Shown here one piece after another: positions 24,301 to 35,680 of a stretch of 64,000 nucleotides of DNA; the stretch's first letter is position 1, and the number at the start of each line of letters is the position of its first letter. Location of the stretch: contig BBXU01000875.1 of NCBI GenBank assembly GCA_001598975.1, positions 1-64,000 on the forward strand. The letters run 5' to 3'. The stretch comes from Parachlorella kessleri (taxonomy: Eukaryota > Chlorophyta > Trebouxiophyceae > Chlorellales > Chlorellaceae). The notes under the pieces are model-generated. The model ran no database searches. It was not told where the DNA came from and worked only from the letters and a program-made list of their open reading frames with translations. The translations under genes and the position numbers were made by a program.

Positions 24301-26322
24301 CCACAATTTTTTCCGTCTTCCTAATAATGTGGGGCGTGCCACCGGAACTGGCTTTCCTGCCAGCCCAAGGCGGCAGCCCAGGGCGGCAGGCTCTGCGGCA
24401 GTGTACGTCCTGCAGGTGTGGAGCAAGCCGTCCCACACACACAAGAACCCCACGGAAGACGAGGTTTCTGCCGGGGCCCATACTTCTCGTCCCCAGCTGT
24501 TGCTCACCACGTCCAACATGGACAGGCGCACAGCCATGTGCAAATGTTACCCAGTCGCAAAAACAGCAGAGCCGGGAATGAAGCAAGACCCATTTGCTCT
24601 TGCCCTCCTCACCTCCAGCGGCCGCTCTGCACCAATGAAGTGCCCCGCATCCCACTCATAGCTGTTCCGCAGGTCCAGGACAACCGGCCGCTTTTCCGGG
24701 GGCAGCTCTTGAGCCTGCATAACAGCAGGGGTGGGCGGCTCACTTTGAGCTGGCAACGCCAGCAGAATCCCTGGACAAGTCGTGTAGGAGCCATGCAGGG
24801 GACAAGTTGGGTTACCTTTAGAACCCTGGCACATGTAACATATGCGATCCCATCCAGCAGAGCACAGCACAACACGAAAAATCATGTTGGCACCTGGGCA
24901 AGGCATACACTGCTAGGCAACTGCCCCTTGACCGGACCACCCTCCCGATGAGCTTAGGCACTACAGCAGCATCCGCTTCCACTGTGCACCCGCTCCAGCC
25001 TGGTAAACATTCAATAGTCCCGCCCTTGCGGTATCCATCACAACTACTAACAGGGTATCTGTAGGCTGACTTGCCTCCTGCAGCATGCGCTTCCACTCTG
25101 CGGGCGGCACGGGCTCCGCCCTGGCGGTGGGTTCTGTGACAGGCACGCCCTTCATGCCGCCTGCCATAGAGATGAGGTTGGGCTTGTACTGCAGCCTCAG
25201 CCGCGGGTACATGTGCCCGTCCACGGCATCAGGCCCATTGAAGCGGATCCCCTGCAGGCGCATTGCCAGTGCGGCTCCTCCACTACCGCAACCATGAACA
25301 CAAAGTACTTGCCGCCATGTCGTAAGCCATGCGCCAATGCTGGCCTGCTTGACATGCCTGGCCTCCCCCAAGTCACAGGTCCTCATCAGACAGAGTCAGC
25401 TTCCTTGGGCAACCGACGCAGCCTGGTGCTTCACAGCCTGTAAACTCCCGTTGAACCTTTGCTATGAGCGCTAAAAACCAGCCGGCAGCCCCATATTCAC
25501 ACCAGCCCCACCCAAGATGAAAAGCACTCACCGGGTAGGTACCCAACAGAACATCCAGCCGAGCTGCTCTGGAACACGAGCAGGGTCTAGCCCGAGGCAA
25601 GTCTGGCCTAACCACCCACCTGGAACAGCGGGTGTGCTGCGACCCATTCCGCAAAGGCCATGGCATCCTCCCGCCGGCCGCCAAACTGCGAGTTGAGGCC
25701 CTGCTCAGACAGATAGATGCGCCCCTTGACGTCCTTGCCTTCCAGCGCCGCACGGAACTCTCCCACCAGCCTGCCTGGCTCTGCTATCTCCACCAGGTGG
25801 AAGGCATTGATGACCTGAGACGAGGAAGGGAGAGGTGCTTGGCTAGGTCAGATGGTCCTGCCGCCACCCAAAGTGGTAGTGCGCTGTCCAGCCACTGACA
25901 GTCAGGAGCTGCCAGCAAGGACCCCAGCGGCAAAAATGCTGCATGGTGCATTCCTGTGTACCAGCTGCAACCCTGCAGTCCCCCTGGCAGCCTGCTTCGT
26001 CGCGCCAGCCGCCACTCACCACGAACTCGGTGTCAGGAATACTAGGGTTCAAATATATGCTGCGTTCCGCCTGCGGCGCCTGCTGCAGTACAGCAGACAC
26101 CGTCAGACTCCGCTGTAGCTGCCGTGCAAGCAGGGCTCCCTGGAGGTCCATGCTGCAAGTGGCACGCAGCCGCAAGGGACTGAGCAGAGCTGCGCCCGCT
26201 AAGCCTGCTGAGCCACCAGCTGACCGAGCAGCGCTGCTGCCAAGGCACGCCTGAGGCGCCCTAGTCCTGGCTACTGCACGGGCTGCCAAAGGTCTGGCCG
26301 CCCCCCGGCTGAGCTGCTGCAT
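21375..26322 (-). CDS. Rhodanese-domain protein of the TrhO/TSTD2 type with extended C-terminus
   Basis: Minus-strand exons: 26322-26020, 25814-25620, 25251-25075, 24714-24613, 24210-24029, 23626-23511, 23176-23037, 22732-22609, 22021-21807, 21599-21375; all phases fit, 592 residues. The bacterial relative TrhO makes 5-hydroxyuridine in tRNA, and plant homologues are organellar rhodaneses. The Arg/Ala-rich first ~60 residues look like an organelle transit peptide. An acylphosphatase-like N-domain follows (KGRIYLSEQGLNSQF), then the rhodanese domain (VVLDLRNSYEWDAGHF) with active-site loop MMYCTGGIRC, catalytic Cys303. Next come WNGSLYVFDARM and a Cys-rich zinc-type region (CQMCG, CNKLFLACNAC, CCCPDC). 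The last ~140 residues are an unusual highly charged helical extension (SRISKRRKRLQLLREREKAE). Intron 3 is a GC-AG intron with donor GAG|GCAAGT. Confidence 0.92.
22574..22590. repeat. (CAA)n microsatellite in a rhodanese intron
   Basis: A CAA/ACA trinucleotide run immediately downstream (minus strand) of the exon ending at 22609. Confidence 0.8.
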
Positions 26323-27172
26323 CTGCGAACCCACTCAAACAAAGTACTCAGCAGGCTGTCTGTATTTCACTAGGTTCGCTATTGTGCTGTAAATAAATAA
26401 CACGCCTCTCGTTATGTCTAGCAAGCAAGTCGTGGTGTCTCTGTTCGCGTGCATGCACCCTTAAAACGCTGTCAACCAAGGTTAGGTCTTACCAAGTGCG
26501 TGAGCCTAGAGGACCACAGCTTGCTTGGTTGCGGATATAAAAGCGCATGCAACCCGAGGTTGCCAGAGCTAGGCTACGTTCTACCCTTGCCAATTGCAAG
26601 TGTTACATATATACTCTACGACGATCAGGTTGTCTAAGTCATATCTGTGACAGGCTGTACTGCATTGTCCTGTGGAGTGCTCACTTCCAACATACTTTTC
26701 ACAAACTTAGCACATTCGATTATATTCTTTGCACCTGTACCGCTGTCTGGAGGTTGTGCTTGTGCCGGCCCACGGCGGCTTGTGAGCACCAAAACCCATA
26801 TCTTCCCTAGAGGCTTCTGATGCGGTCTGTCTGCGGACAGAGCTTGCAGGAGTGGTGCGGCACCTTTGTCCAAACCAGCAAGACGCCAGCGATCGATCTG
26901 CCTTTACTGTAACCTCACTGGATCACTTTGCAGTTGATTTGCTGGGCACCGCGCCGTGGTACAGTCCAGGTATTGTTTTTTTGCCCTGAGTTTGCCCCTG
27001 ATATGGGGTGATACGTTACGGCGGGCTGAGTTTGTTGTAGGTGCTGGGCAGACCGCTGCGCTGGCTTTTTTGGATAGCTCCCCTGTCACTTGTCCAGCCA
27101 AGCTGCCGCTTGCACTTCTCTGCAGTTCTTCGTATTTAATCCTGCCCGAGCTGCTAGTGGTCAGCTGGCTGG
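26323..27172. other. Upstream region of the rhodanese gene
   Basis: About 850 bases, noticeably more AT-rich than the flanking exons around 26340-26760. It probably contains the rhodanese promoter. No further gene was identified. Confidence 0.4.
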
Positions 27173-27682
27173 ATGGGGCGGGTACTGTGTGTACTCAACA
27201 GCTGGGACGTGGGCTGCCGCTGTCGAGGTATAAAGCCGGGCGACCAGCGCAACTTTTGGCCGGACAGCTACCCACATCGGCAAGGAGACCTACCCCCGGA
27301 AGGACTGGCCCACAGTCGGTGCCTCAAAGCATGGAACAAGCTGTATGACGAGGTTATCAAGGAGCATAAAGCAGCTCTGCAGGGCGGCAGCCAGCCGGTG
27401 CATACGGCATGCAAGGAATCCCGGCAGTCAAAGCCTTGGGCGGTGCGACCCAAGGCGCAGTGGTCCCGCATCCCAGAGCATGTTGCTCTGCGGGAGGCAG
27501 CTGGCTTTACCGGGGAAGCAAGTGCAGAGGTTGGTGCAACCAGGGTCCTACGCAACACCCACAAGCGGCATGCAGCGGCTGGACTATCGATACCATCTCA
27601 CACTGGCAGCTTGGCAAGCATGGATGCTGTCATACTGGAAGCCCTCCCACACAAGCGGCAGCGCGGTGAGGGGCGCCCATAG
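27173..27682 (+). CDS. Hypothetical protein, single-exon 169-residue ORF (doubtful)
   Basis: The ORF starts at ATG 27173, with an in-frame TAG 18 bases upstream, and ends at a TAG at 27680-27682. I do not recognise the protein. The N-terminal half is Trp/Cys/Arg-rich (VLNSWDVGCRC, RNFWPDSYPHRQGD) followed by an amphipathic helix (CLKAWNKLYDEVIKEHKAAL). The C-terminus is basic (ALPHKRQRGEGRP), like a nuclear localisation signal. A good donor (cgcg|gtgagg) lies just before the stop, so it may be the first exon of a longer gene. The same frame reopens at 27704-28078, but I could not join the two. It could equally be a decayed gene or chance ORF. Confidence 0.3.
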   Translation: MGRVLCVLNSWDVGCRCRGIKPGDQRNFWPDSYPHRQGDLPPEGLAHSRCLKAWNKLYDEVIKEHKAALQGGSQPVHTACKESRQSKPWAVRPKAQWSRIPEHVALREAAGFTGEASAEVGATRVLRNTHKRHAAAGLSIPSHTGSLASMDAVILEALPHKRQRGEGRP

Positions 27683-28814
27683 AATTATGGGTAGACGCCA
27701 TGGTTGAGGGCTTCTCTGCTTGCTCGCCTACCAAGCGGACAGCGCACAGAGCTGCCTGCAGCTGATGCCAAGTTAGACGAGGTGGTGTCCGGCCTGGGCC
27801 CCCCGCTGATTATCAGAGGCAACGCGAGCCGGGGATGGCTGCCATTAAAACCTCCACATCCTCTCGTGTGCTATTCAGTCGACTTACCCCTGCCAGGCAG
27901 CAGCAGCGCTATAAGCCGACCCTTAGTGAGGGGACACAGCTTGAAGGTTGTTGAATATATCCCGGCAGAGGAATGCAGCATTACAGCTGGAGCTGACAGC
28001 AGGAAGCAGGGCCGCTTAGCATGCAAGCTGTGGGTGCATGTAGCATGTTCGAATCAGCTGGCCAGGGTGGCTAGCTAGAAACAGTGCTTCCACGGCTGGC
28101 ATTAGTAAAGGCGGCAGGATCTCATCCAGTACGTCCCTCCCCTATCTTTAGCGCCGAACCAGAGCACCGCGCTGCCGCTGAACATGCTGCAGTGCCAGCT
28201 AGTCAGTCAGGGCATTTCTCCAAAAAGATCTCGAGACTTACTACTGGATAAGTTTATGTAACTGGGCTGGCAGGACCCTTTCAAAGCTGGCACAGAGCAT
28301 GATTGCACCCCGCATTGCCAGCACATTTCACCCCTAACTGTCATATGTTCGCACTACATGCCACTAAACAAATTCAGTACACAGTTCAACCCTACCTTCT
28401 CCTCAGTTCGCATTGCCTGCTACCAAGGCTGTATGCAGTTATGCCGTGGGGCTTACTACTGTATTACGTTACTTGCACCTTGTGGTGTGCCTTCAACCCG
28501 GGCCGCGCGGCTGCTGTCTGGCTCCATGAAAGTCTATTTGCACCAGATCTGTACAGCTGTGTTGGAAATGGAGGGCAAGTACACAAAACAACCTATCCTC
28601 ATCTACACAGCATGTGCACCACTCAGATATAGAGTCCTTACCTACATGCGAGGCTAGCCAAGCATTGATAGGACAGCTTCTCCCAAGCTACTGCTACCAA
28701 CGGTTTACAGGCATGTCACAGCCGCTGGGTACAACTATGAGGCAAGTGCAGATCCATCAGCCAACTTTGATGGCGCTTGCACCCCCACGGGGAAGCCAGG
28801 CGCCGCTGCCGTGC
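27683..28814. other. Intergenic with a dispersed-repeat copy
   Basis: An open frame at 27704-28078 lacks an ATG and I could not tie it to a gene. At about 28310-28440 there are two degenerate units of the dispersed family, including gttcgcactacatgccact and gttcgcattgcctgctacca. Confidence 0.45.
28705..28709 (-). terminator. Putative TGTAA polyadenylation signal for the SUMT gene
   Basis: TGTAA on the minus strand about 106 bases after the SUMT stop at 28815. Confidence 0.4.
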
Positions 28815-30749
28815 TTAAATACCCGCAACTAGGCCAACAACCACGATGCAAGGGGAAAGAGACTCCCCTAGTGTCTCTTCAACAATGGTACCCACGGAGC
28901 CCCGCCAGACTTGCTGACTGGACAAGGTGGCGTTTCTGATAATCGCAACCTGCATGAGAGTCGGGGTGTAGTCACTTCCTCCAGACGAGCCGAGCTGTTG
29001 TAAAGGGCAGAGGCATGCAGGGCACAGGCATGCAGAAACCGGGGGCAGCAAAGTCTGGGCAGAGTGCAAGCTACATAGCCAACCAAACATGCAGCACAGC
29101 AGCACCAGCTGCAGGGAGGCACGCATTGCCTGGACGATGTGATCCTAGTGCTGTGTTAGGAGACTGGCATGTGAGTAGCCCTCACCGGTGTTGACTCAGG
29201 CTTGCCATTCTCACGAAGCCGCTGCATCACCGCAGCCAAGGTACTGCCAGCCATGAGAAGAACCAGGGTGTCCACGACCTGCACCTCATAGGCAGATACA
29301 GTGTGAGTCCTGACCTAAGCAGCAGGCTACATAGCACACAGATCTCGGGCAGCATAAGATGGTAGCAGGCTAAAGCAGCATATCTCCATGTCCCCACCCC
29401 TGCCCAGCAGTAGTCGGCCGCTTCACAAGACCTCCCACCCTCTCCTCCCATCGCAATGACAGGCCTGTCCGCCAAAGGCTCTGGGTGTGGGTTGCAGGCA
29501 CTCACCGCCAGGCAGCGCCAGTCAAGTATGTCCGGGTCATGCGCACTAGCAACCACGAAACCCCGGCTGAGCTCAGGGTGAGTCAGGGGAAAGCCTGCAG
29601 GATTATTGCCAAACACGCTGTGGTGAACCTGACACCTCGCCGGAGGTCCGGACACTGCTCACACCAAAGGGGTGCAGCATGCCTTGACGTGACAACTGCC
29701 CCATAACTTCAAACTGTATGGCAAGCTCTCGGGAAGAAGTTACCACCTGGTACGGACTTTGAGACATGCAGCCGCAACCCTGCTTGCCAGGCGTTGCCCA
29801 CCTGCTGCCAGGGGTGCCGCCAGGGCCGAGGAGACCCCTGGTACCACCTCCACAGGGATGCCAGCACGGGTCAGTGCTTCTAGCTCGCTATGCAGCCGGG
29901 CAAACACCGAGGGGCAGCCGCCCTTGAGCCGTACAACTCTCTTGCCCTGCAGCCACCCGGGTGAAGCGTCAGTGCAGAGGCCCGAGGAGCAGCGCAGAGG
30001 GTCGGCTTTGTCTGTGTAGTACCACCAGCATGGCAGGGTGGCTGCAGCGTCCAGTGCCAGCAAAGTGGGCGCCCCGCACGGCAACTTTGGGGATTCTAAG
30101 TGTGTCAAGTGGATGCCAATAGCTACCTGTGCTGCCTGCTGTACCAGGATCTCATCGATGCTGCCTTGCTTGATTGACTCCCGCTGGCCCCGCTTGCCCA
30201 CATAGATTGTCTCAGCTGCTGGGGCGGCATAGCAGGCAACCGCCCCTTGTGCTCCCAGGTCATCGTAGACTATGACGTCGGCGGCCTTAAGGAGCTCCAC
30301 AGCACGCACCTGGGGCCCGTGTCGAAGTTGGTGCTCAAGTTTGAGTCATTAATGAGGGCAGGCAACCAGGGGCAGGCAGCTTCACTTGAACTTGACTAGT
30401 CTGGCAGACTGGATTGCACTCAGCAACGACTGACTACAGTTGCACTGACAGGGTGGCAGCTCGCATGTCGCCACCCTCACAGCAGAATGCCGTATGGAAG
30501 GTGGCAGCCTACCATGGGGGATCAGTCCCTGACTGGAGGGACAGCAACTGCAGCTATATGAGCAACTGACCATCATGGCGCCACCTACCCAGGCTGGCTT
30601 ACTGTGAGCAGATCGGGAGGTCCTGGTCCTGCCCCAACGAGAGAACACCTCCCTGGCTGGGCCTGGCAGCAGATAAACTGCCTCCAGGTGAACCTTTGAG
30701 CTAAGGGTGTTCCAGGTCTGCCGTTCTGTATTGCCAGGGGTAGACCCAT
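28815..30749 (-). CDS. Divergent uroporphyrinogen-III C-methyltransferase (SUMT family)
   Basis: Minus-strand exons: 30749-30603, 30309-30127, 29946-29802, 29594-29506, 29278-29186, 28949-28815; all phases agree, 263 residues. The family uses SAM to methylate uroporphyrinogen III to precorrin-2 on the way to sirohaem, in the plastid of plants and algae. Family blocks present are [87 protein letters not shown] and the C-terminal [10 protein letters not shown]. The first ~34 residues are basic and lack acidic residues, fitting a transit peptide. Two signature positions differ: GPGDP is GPGPP (residues 41-45), and GGDPFVFGRGGEE reads [13 protein letters not shown] (119-131). The fold is clear, but activity is doubtful without the conserved Asp residues; a second, normal SUMT may exist elsewhere. 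Confidence 0.88.
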
Positions 30750-31456
30750 CTGGCTGACCGAGCTAAACGAGGACCGTGGTGCCGAGCTGCAATATGATCT
30801 AGATCAGTGGCCGCTGACAGTTACTGCTACAAGTCCACAGCCGTATACCATGCCGTATACAGTGCAACTGGGGAATGATGAGGAACTCAGGTAGGTGGTA
30901 CCAGAGCTAGTGGGCTTTAACTCATTTTAGTTTTGCACTACTAGCAGAAACCATGGACTATTACAGCAAGCAAGCCGGACAGACTGATGGTGAGTGACTC
31001 ATCCATTAGTCGTCTCGCCTCAAGGTGTTCCAGCTTGGCAGTACTGAAAGTCAGCTAGGTTGCCTTCCACGTTCAAGCTATCAGAAGCTTTCCCCCAAGT
31101 CAACTTGGCAGTGCCCGATGCACATGTGCAGCCGCCCAAGTTTGCACCCACTCTGTGATCTCTTCCACTATCGGTCGAGCTCGCTCACCACATGCAGCCG
31201 CTACTGTTTGCATGCGAGGCTCCGGGCCTGGGGCCGCGCATTGGGCAATCCCTGGCCTTGTCATCAGCTGGTCGCATGGTATCAGGGTAGCTACGTGGTA
31301 GCAGGTGCGAATCGGCGGTGGAAGCGGCCCAAGCCACTCTAGAAGACCCCCAGCCCAGACGACAGCACTCACAATCCGATTTGCTTGATAATCAATAGCA
31401 AGTGACACGCACGAACTCGGTCGAATAGAAAGCTTGCAAGCGGAGGACGCGTAATC
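30750..31456. promoter_or_regulatory. Divergent promoter region of SUMT and BAR-like genes
   Basis: About 700 bases between two start codons on opposite strands. No exon or defined site could be supported. Confidence 0.4.
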
Positions 31457-33919
31457 ATGAAGAACACTCTGAGGACCATGTTCTCGTCCAACAGCCAGCA
31501 GCCGGAGGCCAGGTACACGCAGTATAGCTATAAAGAACGCTTCTTTTGGCCGATCAGCGCTGCATTGGACCGGTTTGACGAGCCAGCTTCGCTTGTCCGA
31601 CTCGGACTGTGCAACTCCTGTCGTGCAGGTGCCACACGTTGCTGCGCGAGGCGACGTTTTTCCTAGACAAACTGAAGAGCGAGGAGCATCACCTGAGGGA
31701 CATGGAGCGGTCAGCTTGTGCCACCCTGGCAGAGAGCGCGCGCGTGATGGACAGCCCCCTGCCCCGCCTGGTCTTTGAGTCTGGCGAGCAGCGTACCGTG
31801 GAGACCATTGGAGGCGTGGAATTCCAGGGGCAGACAGTGGAGAGGGTGAGTGGGTTTCTAGCGGGGCAGCTTGCTGGGTGCAGAGTTGTTTGCTTTGCTT
31901 GGCTGGGAGGTTTTGCTGCCGTCTGCGGTATGCTTGCCTGGATTTACTTGCGCTAGTTAGGCAGACTTGGGGAGGCTGGTGGCAACGCCTGCTGCTGCTC
32001 TCTACAAGGACTGCAAGGACATGCACCTTGGTCCTCTGTTCACTAATGTTCCAGCCACGCAAAGCGCCCTGCTGACCTGTCGTGCTACCCCTGCTGTGCC
32101 CTGCAGGCCAAGGTTGAGCTGGCCAGGAAGCTGCAGACTGAGGTGTTTGACCCCCTGGCACTTTGGGTGTCCAGCTACAACGCCGCACTGGTGAGTGGCT
32201 TCCCCTCGCTTGCTACCTCACTGTGCAATATTGCGGTGCGATGGTGAACAAGCACTGGCTGTGATTTGCCCGTTGCCCCGGCTCACAACGTACAAATTGT
32301 GTGACGGGAGAGGGTAGGAGGAGGCCTTTGCGCTGCACAGCATGTATGTTGGTGTCTGTCGAGCTTTACATTTTCCTGGGCCAGAGATCGTCATGGTGGG
32401 CGGGCAGGTGCGCCTCGCATGGCTCTACCTCTGGACGCTATCTAACCTAGTGCTGCCGTGCTTGCTGTTCTGCAGGGTCAGCAGAAGATGATTGACAAGC
32501 TGCGCATCGAGCGCGACCTGCAGGGCCGCAAGGTGAACAAGCTGCGCGGCAAGGTGGAGAAGATGCACACCCGCAACGGCAACAAGACCAGCCACAAGCT
32601 GGAGAAGATCATCAAGAAGCTGCAGAATCACGAGGGCCAGCTCATGGGTGAGTGGCGGAAGACCAAGGACTGGACTTTGGTTTGGATGGTAGTAGTTAGC
32701 TGTCTTGCTGCGAGTAGACGTTTTTTTGAGTATGCGAAGGCAAGATGGATTTAGGGAGGGGTGGCCAGCAGGGCTGGCTGTGCACTCTTGCAGATGCTAC
32801 AAGGTGTGTTGGAAGAGGTTTTCTTGCATTGCAGTAAAAGGCATTTCGGGCATCCACCTGGCACATTTGTGATTCTGTGCTTCCAAACTACACTTGCAGG
32901 CTCCCAACCCATTTTATACTTGCTTTGTTGCAGTGGCCAGCAACCGCCACGATGAGGAGGAGGAGGCCCAGTACGCCCGCCTGCGCCTGCTGATCCAGGA
33001 CGCTGCCTTCATGAGGCCATATGTCAAGAGGGCGCTGCAGCAGGTGGGTGGGGCAAGGGGGGAATGGTGTGATATCTTGCACTTGCGCAACTGTGTGGTT
33101 GGCCTCTCGGTCCGGGATGGGATTGCCTGCAGTGCCTGCCTACCCCTACGTCGCCGCGTTGCGAAATGTGTTTGTTTTGTGGGGATGTTTTATGTGCTGC
33201 ATGGCAGTTCAGTTACTCCTGGGTGGGTTCAGGAAATGTTAGCAGCCTGGCAAACCTTGACTTTCAGGCATCAACTTACCTTGATCTGCCATTTACCCCT
33301 TCCCCTGCTGCAGGTTGCCATGGCCCTGCAGGAGGCCAGCTCTGCGCTCCCTGATGGTCCCTTCACCCTGGGCACCATCCCCGAAACCGGCCCCCCCGTG
33401 GAGGCTCCCCCCATCACCCCCACCGCCGACGGCTCTGCCCTGGCGCCCCTGCGGCTCAAGTCTGTGGGCATGCCGGTGCAGCCTATGGTCACCACCCAGC
33501 TGTCAGAGGCCAACGCAGCATCTATCAGCAACATCCAGGTCGGCTCAGCCGTGGTGGATGGCCCCCAGATTGTCAGCGGCTCAGCCACCCCCCGGGCTGA
33601 GAGCCCCCGGGCTGCCATCGTGCGCGCCAACCCCACCTATGACTCACCCAGGTCGCAGTCCCCCTACCTGCGGTCACCGCTGGGTGCCGCCGCCCCTACA
33701 GTGGCGTCCCCTGTGCCCGGCACCACCCCCGGCAGCGTCAAGGAGCATATGGCGCACAGCAACAGCAACGGCAGCGTGGAGAACATGCCCTCGGTGCCCG
33801 CCACCGCCCTGCCGTCCCCGCCCAACAAGATGACCCGCTTTGTAGAGGGTGAGAGCGCGCCCTCCCCGCAGGTGCAGCGCGTGCAGGTGCAGGATGTGCC
33901 CCACCCCATGACCCCCTGA
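31457..33919 (+). CDS. BAR-like coiled-coil protein with disordered Pro/Ser-rich tail
   Basis: Exons: 31457-31572, 31629-31845, 32107-32190, 32476-32647, 32934-33043, 33314-33919; in phase, 434 residues. The first junction is the weakest (donor cg|gtttga). Residues 1-240 are almost wholly helical and charged, with the spacing of BAR/F-BAR membrane-curvature domains: YSYKERFFWPISAAL, a long helix (LLREATFFLDKLKSEEHHL), EVFDPLALWVSSYNAAL, a very basic helix (IDKLRIERDLQGRKVNKLRG, KLEKIIKKLQ) and YVKRALQQVAMALQEAS. The basic helix would form the lipid-binding concave face. The last ~200 residues are low-complexity Pro/Ser/Thr/Ala with several SP sites (RAESPRAA, YDSPRSQSPYLRSP), probably phosphorylated. 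The BAR assignment is from pattern, not a clear motif. A role in endocytosis or vesicle shaping is inferred. Confidence 0.75.
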
Positions 33920-34312
33920 AAATGGGTAATGCCTGCGTGACTTTAGGGGTGAATGATGTTGTTGAGCTTGGAAAATGTAGCAGGGATGAGATATCTTTTG
34001 CTTCGAGAGGCTAGCTGGGTTGTTGCTAGTCGCACACTACGATGCAAGCCCAGGGTGTTGGAAGGGCCAGACGCAGTGCAGCAGTGTTGAACAGTATGCG
34101 GCCTGTGTGAGATTAGTTGTGGTACTCCACTAAAGGAGGTGGAAGGTTGCAGAAGGGTACACCCTATGCCCCACTTGTGTCATGTGAATGAGCAAGTGTG
34201 CTTGCCAGAACAAATCTGCTAACTTATTTTCAGCTTTTTTTAATTTCTGTTAGGCCACCTGCCACAATTTGGTTTGCATTTGCCTTGTCGCACTTCTAGA
34301 CTTTTGCCTGCC

Positions 34313-34317
34313 TGTAA
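34313..34317 (+). terminator. Putative TGTAA polyadenylation signal for the BAR-like gene
   Basis: TGTAA about 395 bases past the stop at 33919, in an AT-rich setting. Confidence 0.4.
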
Positions 34318-34819
34318 AGTATGTGGCACCTTCTATAGGACATGTTATATGAGGTGGGGTTGGCATCCGGGAGTTGTTGGGATGTTGTTGCAATTGCAGC
34401 ATATTGGCCTTACTCGCATGCGGGTACATATGAACATAATTGAGTAAGGGTGGAGTAAGACACGTCTCCCTGCCCTGTCTGCAAAATTTTCCACTGCTCT
34501 GCTCGTCAGGTAGTTGCCTTTTAACCAATGACTTGCTACCAAGGTATGAACTGTAACCAAGGAAAATCATGCGACATGGCAGTAGAAAGAACAACAAATC
34601 AGTCATGTTGGAGAAGCTGAGGAAAGCTAACCTCACATACAATGTAACGCAACTTACCCATCCGTCCAACTTCCCTACCAACACACCAGACTTAAAGTAC
34701 TACCACAGCCTCACCCACATACAATCTTAATTAAATCCTTCTGCTTCTCTGCTACCTAGGATATACATCCACTTGTACCACAGCAACATCAGTATGTAAT
34801 TGATTGCAACCAATCCTAC

Positions 34820-35350
34820 CAACACAACACTGCTGCGTTCGCACTACCTGCCACCCATACTAACAACACTGCTGTGCTTCCTGCTGCTCCCTCCTGGCCT
34901 TCTTTCAGGCCTAACCCTGTTCTCTACTGCCCCTGCTTCAGTCGAGCTGCATGTCCTCGTCCAGTGACCTTAGCTTATCTTGGGGAGAAAATTACTGGCT
35001 CAGAACTCAGGCAAGACTCAGGCTTATTCTGCATTCAGCCCTGTCAGACCAGTCCGGCCCAGCTACACTCCTGTCAGCACTTCCTGCCACCCATGCTAAC
35101 AACACTGCTGTCCTGATTGAAGCAGCTGCCACCCGCCAACCGCTATCCTCCCCCCTCTTGTCACATGCCAACCATCTAAAAACAAAACAATGATGAAATT
35201 AATGGTAAACCTCCAACTGCAACTGTACCTAACATACATGCAACCAATTCCCAGGCAAGATACAGAGGAAAACTGCATAGAACCCTGTCAGTCCAGTCCA
35301 CCCCTACCTCCTTTCTGTTTGCATTGCCTGCCACCTTACTCAAATATACA
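34820..35350 (+). repeat. Cluster of dispersed-repeat units (CCTGTCAG ... CTACCTGCCACC family)
   Basis: Three related units read in the same direction. They share a left block (ccctgtcagwccagtcc), a C-rich middle, and a right block (ttcgcactacctgccaccc followed by atactaacaacactgctg). Other units lie near 8461, 28310 and 63258-63480. No terminal inverted repeats or coding capacity were seen. Confidence 0.7.
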
Positions 35351-35375
35351 TGCCACTTCCATGCAACCACTTCCG

Positions 35376-35380
35376 TTACA
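35376..35380 (-). terminator. Putative TGTAA polyadenylation signal for the F-box gene
   Basis: TGTAA on the minus strand about 300 bases past the stop at 35681. Confidence 0.35.
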
Positions 35381-35680
35381 CAACCCCACTAAACACAAAC
35401 AAATCTGCGTGCCTTGCAAACAGCAAGCCAACCACAGCAACACTCCCGACGAACATAATATACATCAGTGACACCTGCCATCGATGCAAGGTGACCTAAG
35501 GCAATGCCAACCTCCTCCGCAAATCGTACATATTCCCCTAATTTCTTCGCTTACGGTCCTCAAGCCTGGCACCGTCCAGACCACTTCCGTACTCTCACCA
35601 AGTGACAAAGCAGACCATCTGAGAGACAGGCAGGTCAGTCCTGAGGCCTGGCACGGTGTAGAGCAGGCATGTGTATGCCC

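Larger units (their letters stand above)
33920..35680. other. Convergent intergenic, AT-richer, with dispersed-repeat copies
   Basis: No gene is seen. It holds the 3' UTRs of the BAR-like gene (TGTAA at 34313-34317) and the F-box gene (TTACA at 35376-35380), plus three units of the dispersed repeat at about 34820-34880, 35038-35112 and 35283-35350. The sequence is markedly more AT-rich than the exons. Confidence 0.55.

Noticed and set aside
31100..32188. 362-codon minus-strand open frame
   Set aside because: Antisense to the phase-consistent exons of the BAR-like gene; its Pro/Ser/Arg-rich composition is what a GC-rich reverse frame gives.
33315..33833. Alternative Pro-rich plus-strand frame in the BAR-like last exon
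   Set aside because: Frame-shifted copy of the low-complexity tail; only the other frame links in phase to the coiled-coil exons.
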